DNA of 64,000 bases from CAVXEH01 sp963805305 (GTDB taxonomy: Bacteria > Chloroflexota > Limnocylindria > QHBO01), in contig CAWDTM010000004.1 of the NCBI GenBank assembly GCA_963805305.1, positions 1 through 64,000 on the forward strand, in the 5' to 3' direction. Both the position numbers and the translations under genes were made by a program. Numbering within the stretch: the stretch's first letter is position 1; the number at the start of each line of letters is the position of its first letter. Shown here in pieces: positions 8,646 to 16,212 of this stretch. The notes below the pieces were generated by a model that was not told the DNA's origin, did not search any database, and worked only from the letters and a program-made list of their open reading frames with translations.

Positions 8646-8963
8646 ATGCAGGTACGCCTCATGCTCCTCTTCCTGGTGATCGTCCAGCTGCTGGATGCCA
8701 TCACCTTCAGCCTGGGCGTCAACCTGCACGGGATCCAGCTCGAGAGCAACGGCTTCGCCGTCCTGGCCTACCGCTGGGGCGGCATCGACGGTGTGCTGCT
8801 GCTGAAGCTGTTCGTCATCCTCGCGGTGCTGGCCCTGCTGGTGCTGACGGCACGCCGATTCCCGCGCCTGCTGGTCTGGGGCGCTGCCGCGGCCACCGCC
8901 ATGGGGCTCCTGGGGGTCCTCTCCAACATCGGCTCGCTCCTGGTGCTGGCCGGCCGCCTGTAG
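8646..8963 (+). CDS. small polytopic membrane protein (105 aa)
   Basis: The protein has three hydrophobic segments (about residues 3-20, 47-66 and 75-103). The FLVIVQLLDAITFSLGVN start resembles small DUF5658-like membrane proteins, which carry a conserved LD-x-x-(T/S) in the first helix. Start ATG 8646 has a GGGTGG stretch immediately upstream. It is monocistronic, facing the toxin-antitoxin pair tail-to-tail. Function unknown. Confidence 0.55.
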   Translation: MQVRLMLLFLVIVQLLDAITFSLGVNLHGIQLESNGFAVLAYRWGGIDGVLLLKLFVILAVLALLVLTARRFPRLLVWGAAAATAMGLLGVLSNIGSLLVLAGRL

Positions 8964-8978
8964 GGGCCGGAGGGTCGG

Positions 8979-9380
8979 TCACCAGATGACGGAGACGCCG
9001 CCAGAATCCGCGGCGAAGGCTCGCATCCGTTCGTCCTTGCTCACCAGCGGCACGCGCAGGTCGCGCGCGGTGGCGAAGATCAGCCGATCCGCCGGATCGC
9101 CGTGGAACGCCTCCGCGGGCCAGGTGCCCGCATCGATGGCCGCCTGGGCCGAAAGCGGCGCCAGCCGCACCTCGTCCGCGAGCAGGTCGCCAACCCAGGC
9201 GTAGAGATCGCGGTCGAGCGTGATCCGGCCCTGGCGCAGCAGCGTCGCGACCTCCCAGAACGTGATGGGGCTGACCAGGACCGGCAGCTCGCGGGCAATG
9301 GCGCGCCGGGCGTTGCGCGACAGGCGAGCGGGCTCACCCTTCCACCAGAGCAGGACGTGCGTGTCCAGCAGGACGCTCAT
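8979..9380 (-). CDS. PIN-domain toxin (VapC-like ribonuclease)
   Basis: The 133-residue PIN domain has the expected acidic residues: D6 in LLDTH, E43 in FWEVATLL, and D95/D98 in GDPADRLIFATA, which coordinate divalent metal for RNA cleavage. A late SKDERM acidic motif completes the set. The gene overlaps the antitoxin stop by four bases, the usual antitoxin-first layout. Family knowledge: such toxins cut tRNA or rRNA and are neutralised by the partner. The subfamily with DTHxLLWW is common in Phd-partnered systems. Confidence 0.9.
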   Translation of the reverse strand: MSVLLDTHVLLWWKGEPARLSRNARRAIARELPVLVSPITFWEVATLLRQGRITLDRDLYAWVGDLLADEVRLAPLSAQAAIDAGTWPAEAFHGDPADRLIFATARDLRVPLVSKDERMRAFAADSGGVSVIW

Positions 9381-9613
9381 CCCTCCGCGGACCAGGACTC
9401 ATCCGTGGAGTAGTAGGCGGCGTCCTCCGCCACGTTGAGCGTCACGGATGCCTCCGTATCGCGGGGAGCCTCCGGCTGGTCCATGGGCACCACCCGGGCG
9501 ATGGGGCGCCCGTGCTTGGTCACGACCAGCGGCACCTTCGTGCGCTCGACGCGGTCCAGGAGCGCCAGGCACTCCGCCTTGAAGCGGCTGGCCATGATGG
9601 TCGTCTCTTCCAT
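9377..9613 (-). CDS. Phd/YefM-family antitoxin
   Basis: The N-terminal DNA-binding half (ASRFKAECLALLDRVERT, then VVTKHGRPIARVVP) matches the Phd/YefM fold, and an acidic C-terminal half (VAEDAAYYSTDESW) should wrap the toxin. ATG 9613 gives 78 residues. A further in-frame ATG at 9595 with GGAAGAG nine bases upstream is equally plausible (72 residues), and a GTG at 9622 lies inside the operator palindrome. The ATGA-type overlap couples it to the PIN toxin. Confidence 0.85.
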   Translation of the reverse strand: MEETTIMASRFKAECLALLDRVERTKVPLVVTKHGRPIARVVPMDQPEAPRDTEASVTLNVAEDAAYYSTDESWSAEG

Positions 9614-9621
9614 GATGACCA

Positions 9622-9635
9622 CTGACTATAGTCAG
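9622..9635. promoter_or_regulatory. perfect 14-bp palindrome at the antitoxin start
   Basis: CTGACTATAGTCAG reads the same on both strands and lies directly upstream of the antitoxin coding region. It contains a TATAGT element that could serve as the -10 box. Autorepression by an antitoxin or antitoxin-toxin complex at such a site is the family rule, so this is the likely operator. Confidence 0.65.
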
Positions 9636-9773
9636 AAGTCGCCTTGAGCGCAATGCCGCGGGCAGTGCTCATCCGTCATGGGCCTTTGGTCCATTTGACT
9701 CTCGGCCGCCATCGGCCACACCATGCGCTGCCGCTGTTGCGGCCCATCACATCAGAAGGGGTCCCGCCCGGAC

Positions 9774-10758
9774 ATGCGCAAGTTCGTCGCCCTGGTGGCC
9801 GCGGCCGCCATTGGTCTCCTGGCCGCCTGCTCCAGCCAGCCGACATCCACCGACCCGTACCAGGTGGTCGACCAGGCCAGCCACGCCACGTACGGGGATC
9901 TTGTGCAGGTCAACCTGGGCGTCGACGTTGCCGGCGCGCAGCCGGTCCATGTCGATCCATCCGCCATCCAGCTCGTCGTGGACACGAAGTCCGGCAAGGC
10001 CGATGTCGCGGTGTCCCTGCCCATCGACGCCCTCCAGCTCGATGCCGCCACCCGCGCCCAGATGGGCCTGACCGGGAGCACCCTGGACCTCGACATCCGC
10101 TACGACGGCACCGCCCTGTACACCAAGAGCCCGCTCCTGCAGCCGCTGCTCACCGCCCTGGTGGCAGGATCCGGCGGCACGCCCGGCGACTACTCCGGCT
10201 GGGTCCGGCTGGGCACCACCGCGGAGCTGGCCGCCCTGGCCGGGGGCCTGGTTCCCCAGGTCAGCATTCCCCCGCTGGCGTCCGGTGGCCCGATCCCGAG
10301 CCACGACGCCGCCAGCCTGAAGGCGGACCTGGAGTCCGCCGGCGATCACCCTGACCTTCGTCGGCCGCGAGCAGCGCAACGGCCAGTCGACCGACCACCT
10401 GACCGCCAGCCTCGACGTTTCCAAGCTGGAGAACAGCCCCATGGCCTCGGAGCTGCCTGCCAGCCAGCTCGGGCAGGTGAAGGACGCCCTGGGCCAGGCT
10501 GACCTGGCGGCGGACCTCTGGTTCGCCGCGGACTCCCATGCGCTGACCGAGGTGGACGTCACGGCCACACCCAAGGCCGGGACCAATGCGTCCGCGCAGC
10601 CCAGCGCCGGCGACAAGCTCTCGCTCGTCCTGCTGATCAGCACGCCCAAGGACGCGAGCGCTCTCGCGGCGCCCACCAACTACAGCGAGCTCCCGCTGGC
10701 GCCCATCATCCAGTCCCTCATGCAGTCATTCGGCCAGGGCCTGCTCACCGCTCCCTGA
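9774..10758 (+). CDS. putative lipoprotein, frameshifted
   Basis: The start at ATG 9774 gives a lipoprotein signal peptide with lipobox LAAC ending at C19. The first frame runs to about 10340 (ending ...LKADLESAG). The homogeneous continuation ITLTFVGREQRNGQSTDHL then lies one base over and runs to the stop at 10758. Removing one base near 10340 gives 327 residues. The mature protein alternates beta-strand-like segments (YTKSPLLQPLL, DLAADLWFAADSHAL) reminiscent of LppX/LprG-type lipid-binding lipoproteins, but this is only a resemblance. The break may be a sequence error. Confidence 0.65.
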
Positions 10759-10820
10759 CTCGGGCGTCGCCCGGGGGCGCCACCGGCGGGCAGCACCGCC
10801 GGTCCGGCGCCGCGTCGGCG

Positions 10821-10865
10821 CATTTCGTGCAGTCGTGCAGTCGTGCAGTCGTGCAGCACGAAATG
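10821..10865. repeat. 8-bp tandem repeat inside a 10-bp inverted repeat
   Basis: CATTTCGTGC (10821-10830) and its perfect complement GCACGAAATG (10856-10865) flank nearly four tandem copies of CGTGCAGT (10826-10856). The structure can form a stable stem with a repeat-bearing loop. It lies between the lipoprotein stop and the promoter at 10921, and could act as a terminator without a T-tract or as a slippage-prone element. Confidence 0.6.
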
Positions 10866-10920
10866 GCCCGACAGCGCACGCCCGCCCACCTGCCCGGCGC
10901 CCGAGCCCGCGACACCCGCT

Positions 10921-10995
10921 TTGACGAGCCGACCCGCCCGGCGTACGCTCCGATACGTGACGATGCAACTATCTTGCGGCGCACCCCGGGCGTGA
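10921..10995 (+). promoter_or_regulatory. promoter and leaderless 12-codon leader peptide
   Basis: A sigma-70-type promoter is visible: -35 TTGACG (10921-10926), 17-bp spacer, -10 TACGCT (10944-10949). Transcription would begin at or next to a GTG at 10957, which opens a 12-codon ORF (VTMQLSCGAPRA) whose TGA (10993-10995) overlaps the GTG start of the glycosyltransferase at 10992. This arrangement suggests a leaderless leader peptide translationally coupled to the gene. Confidence 0.5.
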
Positions 10996-12329
10996 CCACC
11001 CACCGTCGCCAGCGCCTGGGCACGGAGTCGGGCTCTGCCGCCGCAGCGGCCAGGCCGGACCACGAGGGCGCCATTGCCGGGGCGGAGTATGGGCGCCATC
11101 GGCGCACCCATCGCGTTCGCGGGCACCTGCGCCCGCGCATCCTCCAGCTGCTGGCGACCGGTGGCAACGGGGGAGCGCAGGAGAGCTACTCGGGCCTCCT
11201 CCTTCGCCTGGATCGCGCCCGGTACGACGTCCGCGCCCTCTCCCTGAGCCGCGGCTCGGCCGTGCAGCGCCTCCATCGGCTTGGCCTGGAGGTGGAGGTG
11301 ATCGACGAGGCCGATGACGAGGCCGCCATCCGCGAGCTGGCGGCCTACCTGCGTCGCAACGAGATCGACCTGGTCCACGCCCACATGTTCCGCGCGGAGG
11401 TCATTGGCACCCGCGCCGCCGTGGCGGCCGGCACTCCCGTGGTGATGGCCACCGTCCATTCCTCGCGGGTCCGCTCAGCGGAGGACGTGGAGACCCTGGC
11501 GCAGCTCACGACGTTCATGGACCACCTGCTCATCCCGTCGGACGCCATCGCGGAGAAGGTCCGCGCGGAAGGCCGCGTGGCCACGTCCACCGTCATCCCC
11601 AACGGCGTCGACCTGGGGCGATTCGCCCTGCCCGCGCCGCCCTGCGGCCTGCGTGACGAGCACGGCATCCCCTGCACGGATGTCCTCCTGGGCGTCGTCG
11701 CCCGCCTGGAGCCGGAGAAGGGACACACCCACCTCGTGGCGGCCATGCCGGCCATCGTGGAGCGAGCCCCGCGCACCTGGCTGGCGATCGTGGGGGAGGG
11801 GTCGGAATGCGAGTCCCTGCGAGCCCAGGTTGCCGCCCTGCCGGAGCCCGCGCGGGATCGGATCATCTTCACCGGCCGTCGTGACGACATCAGCGCCATC
11901 ACCGCGGACCTCGACATCGCGGTCCTGCCCTCCCTGCGCGAGGCGCAGGGGATCTCCATCCTGGAGGCCATGGCCCGTCGCAAGCCGGTGGTCGCGTCCG
12001 CGGTCGGCGGCATCCCCGAAGTGGTGACCGATGGCGTCTCCGGCATCCTGGTCCCGCCAGCCTCACCCGCCGCACTGGCCGATGCCGTGGTCACCCTGGC
12101 CCGTTCTCCGCGCCTGCGCCGCGAGATGGGCGAAGCGGGGTATGCCACCGTCGCGGCACGCTTCAGCATCGATGCCATGGTCCGGCGCATCGAGGGCATC
12201 TACGCGGAGGAGCTCGAGCGCGCCGGCGTGTCGGCCTCCCTGTCATCCGCTCGCGGCCGCACCGTGGCCCCGTCCGGTGGCTCGCGCCGACCCGCTGGGC
12301 GTGCCGCCCTCGAGGTTCCGCCCCTCTAG
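10992..12329 (+). CDS. GT4-family glycosyltransferase
   Basis: A GT-B retaining glycosyltransferase with N-terminal LLATGGNGGAQESYSGLL, the helix HAHMFRAEVIGTRAAV, the linker IPNGVDLGRF, and the C-terminal donor site (GVVARLEPEKGH, then SLREAQGISILEAMA with the E-x7-E signature, then GGIPEVV). The family transfers nucleotide-activated sugars in the cytoplasm. The frame stays open upstream to 10827, but the promoter at 10921-10949 lies inside that extension. GTG 10992, overlapping a leader-peptide stop, is therefore the better start (445 residues). The last 45 residues are Ser/Arg/Pro-rich and probably disordered. Confidence 0.8.
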   Translation: MTTHRRQRLGTESGSAAAAARPDHEGAIAGAEYGRHRRTHRVRGHLRPRILQLLATGGNGGAQESYSGLLLRLDRARYDVRALSLSRGSAVQRLHRLGLEVEVIDEADDEAAIRELAAYLRRNEIDLVHAHMFRAEVIGTRAAVAAGTPVVMATVHSSRVRSAEDVETLAQLTTFMDHLLIPSDAIAEKVRAEGRVATSTVIPNGVDLGRFALPAPPCGLRDEHGIPCTDVLLGVVARLEPEKGHTHLVAAMPAIVERAPRTWLAIVGEGSECESLRAQVAALPEPARDRIIFTGRRDDISAITADLDIAVLPSLREAQGISILEAMARRKPVVASAVGGIPEVVTDGVSGILVPPASPAALADAVVTLARSPRLRREMGEAGYATVAARFSIDAMVRRIEGIYAEELERAGVSASLSSARGRTVAPSGGSRRPAGRAALEVPPL

Positions 12330-12362
12330 ATCCCTCCGGGTCCGCGGTCGCCGCCGCGTGGT

Positions 12363-12541
12363 GCGGTCCTGTAACCGATTGTCGGCCGGGGAGACTGCAG
12401 ACGACGCTGTGTTGCGGCCCCGTAACCAATGGGGGACCGAGGCGGCCGCTGCGCCTCTGTATCCCCGGTTGCGGGCCGGTTTGGTTACGGTCACGTGACC
12501 GGACATCGGGGAGAGGCCGGCCGGCCATGGAATGGTTACGG
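12363..12541. repeat. symmetrical array of four GTAACC-centred repeats
   Basis: Four copies of a motif around CCGTAACCAA occur in the 310-bp gene-free stretch. Cores are GTAACC at 12371-12376 and 12422-12427, and inverted GGTTAC at 12483-12488 and 12534-12539. Centre spacings are 51, 61 and 51 bp, so the array is a large dyad with its centre near 12455. Copies two and three share ten identical bases. GGCCGG-like stretches follow the outer copies. No coding potential is seen. Protein-binding array or structured RNA are both possible. Confidence 0.6.
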
Positions 12542-12578
12542 TCGCGTACCACCCGACCGCTCCCTTGCCGGGTAGAAC

Positions 12579-12609
12579 GAGACGGCGCCCGGGGGCGGGG
12601 CGCCGTCTC
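12579..12609. terminator. strong hairpin between convergent genes
   Basis: GAGACGGCGCCC (12579-12590) pairs perfectly with GGGCGCCGTCTC (12598-12609) across a 7-base loop. It lies just past the stop of the minus-strand YggT-family gene (12640) and downstream of the plus-strand glycosyltransferase, so it could terminate both. No clear T-tract follows on either side. Confidence 0.6.
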
Positions 12610-12639
12610 GCTGGTTCCCCCTGCGTACGGGGGATGGTC

Positions 12640-13065
12640 CTACACGGCGGCCGGCCGGTCCGCGATGCGCAGGATGGAGTCCACGAGAACCGCGAGGAGC
12701 AGGTACGCCACGATGGCCACGATGGCCGCCACGTCGATCACGCTGCTGCCCGTGGGATGGACGTGGTTGATGCTGAAGACGCCGATGAACGGCGCCACGA
12801 ACGGCTCCGTCGCGTTGTAGATGCCGTCCACCAGGCCGTTGCCGGAGTTCGCCCCCAGGGCCAGGAGGATGACGCGGAGCGCCAGCAGCACCTCAAGGAT
12901 GCCGAAGAGCAGCCCCACAATGCGGCGGACCACGGTGAGCGGGCCCGCCGTCGTGGTGGTGACGTAGCCCGGGTTGCTGTTCACGTTCACCTGGTCCGCG
13001 GGCCGCTCGACCGGTGCCGGCGCGACCTGGCGCTCGCGGATCACGGTGCGATCGTCGTAGGTCAT
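12640..13065 (-). CDS. YggT-family membrane protein
   Basis: The 141-residue protein has a charged, Pro-rich N-terminus (residues 1-40) and then a YggT-type region: helix VVRRIVGLLFGILEVLLALR, the loop with NSGNGLVDGIYNATEPFVAPF, and a second helix near the C-terminus. YggT proteins are small integral membrane proteins linked to cell division or osmotic tolerance in several phyla, though the biochemical role is unclear. ATG 13065 is chosen because GGAGG lies nine bases upstream. Longer frames to the right lack a ribosome site. Confidence 0.8.
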   Translation of the reverse strand: MTYDDRTVIRERQVAPAPVERPADQVNVNSNPGYVTTTTAGPLTVVRRIVGLLFGILEVLLALRVILLALGANSGNGLVDGIYNATEPFVAPFIGVFSINHVHPTGSSVIDVAAIVAIVAYLLLAVLVDSILRIADRPAAV

Positions 13066-13130
13066 GAGTCTTCTGCCTCCGAGAAGGTGAATGCGCGACT
13101 TCGCTGCACGATCCGTGCCAGTGCGCGCCG

Positions 13131-13829
13131 CTACGCGCGGAAGCCGTGCTCGCCAAGGAGGGGGACGAAGACGACCGGCTCCAGGGCCTGCCGGTCGAAC
13201 GTGGCGCCGTGCCGCTCGACCAGGGTCAGCCACTGGTGGTCGCGGGTTCCCACCGGGATCACCAGGCGCCCACCGTCGGGATCCAGCTGGTCCATGAGCG
13301 GCTGGGGGACCTCGGGCCCGGCGGCGGTGACCAGGATGGCGTCGTACGGCGCTCGCTCGGGGAACCCGGCCGTGCCGTCACCCACCACCACGCGCACGCC
13401 CGCATAGCCGGCGATGCGCAGCCGCTCGGCTGCCTCCGCGGCCAGCGAGGGGTGCCGCTCCATGGTCACCACCTGCGCGCCAAGCTCGGCCAGGATGGCG
13501 GCCCCGTAGCCGCTCCCCGTGCCGATCTCCAGGATGCGCGCCGCCCGCCAGCCGTCGCGTGGCCGGGCGTGGTGGGTCATGGCCGCCACGACGTACGGCT
13601 GGGAGATGGTCTGACCCGAGCCAATCCCCAGCGCGCGGTCCCCGTACGGGTCGTCCGCGGCGACGAAGGCGTGGCGCGGCACGCTGCGGAACGCGCGGAG
13701 CAGCTCCGGGTCGGTGAGGCCGCGCGCCTCGATCTGCTCGCGGACCATGCGGTCGCGCGCGGCAGCCCAGGGTTCAGGGGGCGGTTGGGCGGGCGGTCGT
13801 CCGGCCGGCAGCCATCGGCGCCAGCTCAT
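13131..13829 (-). CDS. pcm: protein-L-isoaspartate O-methyltransferase
   Basis: The 232-residue SAM-dependent methyltransferase repairs isoaspartyl residues in ageing proteins by carboxyl methylation. Diagnostic segments are VPRHAFV near residue 50, the catalytic-loop GSGQTISQPYVVA (about 70-82), SAM motif I EIGTGSGYGAAILAEL (from residue 101), and LVTAAGPEVPQPLMDQL. A Pro-rich N-terminal extension of about 25 residues is not part of the fold. It sits directly downstream of the YtxH-like gene (8-bp gap) and may be cotranscribed with it. Confidence 0.9.
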   Translation of the reverse strand: MSWRRWLPAGRPPAQPPPEPWAAARDRMVREQIEARGLTDPELLRAFRSVPRHAFVAADDPYGDRALGIGSGQTISQPYVVAAMTHHARPRDGWRAARILEIGTGSGYGAAILAELGAQVVTMERHPSLAAEAAERLRIAGYAGVRVVVGDGTAGFPERAPYDAILVTAAGPEVPQPLMDQLDPDGGRLVIPVGTRDHQWLTLVERHGATFDRQALEPVVFVPLLGEHGFRA

Positions 13830-13837
13830 GGCCTCCG

Positions 13838-14104
13838 TCAGTCGCCGGCCGGTCCGCCGGCCGCGGCCTCCGCTGTGTCGCGCCCGAATGCAGAGTCGCC
13901 CCGGGCGCCGTTGCCGTCGCCATTGGTCCGGCTGGCGCTGTCGTACGCGCCAAGGGTGGCCGCGTCGAGCAGGTCGTTGAGAAGGCGGTCCGCGCGCTGC
14001 CGAAGCAGGTGCCGGGTCTGGATGCCGCTGCGGGGTGCCAGCAGCACGCCCACCGCCAGGCCAAGGAAGAAGAACCGGATCGCGACGCGAACGCGGCTGA
14101 ACAT
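13838..14104 (-). CDS. YtxH-like small membrane protein (88 aa)
   Basis: ATG 14104 has GAGGAG nine bases upstream. The N-terminus (VRVAIRFFFLGLAVGVLLAPRSGIQTR) has the short helix followed by the L-L-A-P-x-S-G motif typical of YtxH-domain stress proteins. The tail is Gly/Ala/Asp-rich. A larger member of the same class is encoded at 57195-57917. Role unknown, with envelope-associated stress function inferred from the family. Confidence 0.6.
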   Translation of the reverse strand: MFSRVRVAIRFFFLGLAVGVLLAPRSGIQTRHLLRQRADRLLNDLLDAATLGAYDSASRTNGDGNGARGDSAFGRDTAEAAAGGPAGD

Positions 14105-14178
14105 GTGCGCGTGCTCCTCGTTGTCGTTGGGGGACTGCCGGTCAGGATACCACCGGCCCCGCTCCGACCCGCCGCGGG

Positions 14179-14354
14179 CTACTCGCCCAGGCCGTACTCG
14201 CGCATCTTGGCGTACAGGAGGCGCCGATAGATCCCCAGCTCCTCCGCGGCGCGCGTGCGGTTGCCGCCGGCGCGCTCGAGCGCCTCGAGGATGAGGCGCC
14301 GCTCCAGCGCCGCCACCCGCGCCTTGAACGGGCCCTCGCCCACGCCGGCGTCCG

Positions 14355-14358
<4 letters not shown>
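14179..14358 (-). CDS. stand-alone Fis-type helix-turn-helix ORF (59 aa)
   Basis: This 59-codon ORF encodes a Fis/NtrC-C domain: an amphipathic helix (VAALERRLILEALERAGG) followed by the HTH core NRTRAAEELGIYRRLLYAKM. Its ATG (14358-14356) overlaps the TGA of the NtrC-type ORF (14357-14355) in an ATGA arrangement, so it could be translated by reinitiation as a separate DNA-binding subunit. Alternatively, a single-base error splits one normal NtrC gene: the domain is exactly what should follow. No good Shine-Dalgarno precedes it. Confidence 0.7.
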
Positions 14359-15629
<1,271 letters not shown>

Positions 15630-15685
15630 GTGCTCGCGCAGTCTACGCGTTCGCCGCGGCCCCGCCTATATGCCAGATCCGGTGG

Positions 15686-16166
15686 CTACGGGGACGACGA
15701 CGGGGCGAGCGAGGGACCCAGGGACGCCGACGGTGCCAGCGGCACGGAGGCGGACGGCACGACCGTGGGCTCGGCGGTGGGGGTCGAGGTGAACAGCTTC
15801 GACGGCAGGCTCAGCGCCGAGAGGACCAGCACGAGCACGAAGATCGCGATCACGAGGATGACCCACGGGCCGGCCAGGCGGTCGTTCCTGGGCGGAAGGC
15901 TGCCGCGGTAGCCCTCGCCGCGCAGCCCGGTGGCAACCTGCGGGCCGCCCCGGCGACGGGGGTCGCGCTCCTCCCGAGGCTCCTCCTCGTTCCTCCTCGT
16001 CCTCCTCGTCCTCGTCCTCGGCGCCGAGGTCTTCGGCGTCGACCTGGGGTTCGGAGTCAGCGGACGCGGGGGCCCCGGGTTCGAGAGCGGCGGCATCGGC
16101 CTCCGATGCGGGCTCCTCCGGCTCGGGATCGGGGTCCTGCGGCCCCCTCGGGTTCTCGGTGGTCAT
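15686..16166 (-). CDS. acidic single-pass membrane protein, frameshifted in a GAG/GAC repeat
   Basis: From ATG 16166 an acidic, Pro-rich N-terminus runs into an Asp/Glu tract (about 16020-15985). The natural continuation lies one base over: EEPREERDPRRRGG, then an anchor helix WVILVIAIFVLVLVLSAL and a Ser/Pro/Thr-rich exported tail ending at 15686. One base removed in the repeat gives 159 residues. Slippage in the GAGGAC repeat, in vivo or in sequencing, would explain the break. No domain is recognised. It is upstream of and codirectional with the NtrC gene. Confidence 0.5.
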
Positions 16167-16212
16167 ACGGCCGCGAAGGGTAGCACGCGACCGGTGTCCG
16201 CGAGGGCCCGGA

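Noticed and set aside
10827..10991. Extended N-terminus of the GT4 glycosyltransferase
   Set aside because: It overlaps the tandem repeat and a well-formed promoter, and its residues look unlike the family.
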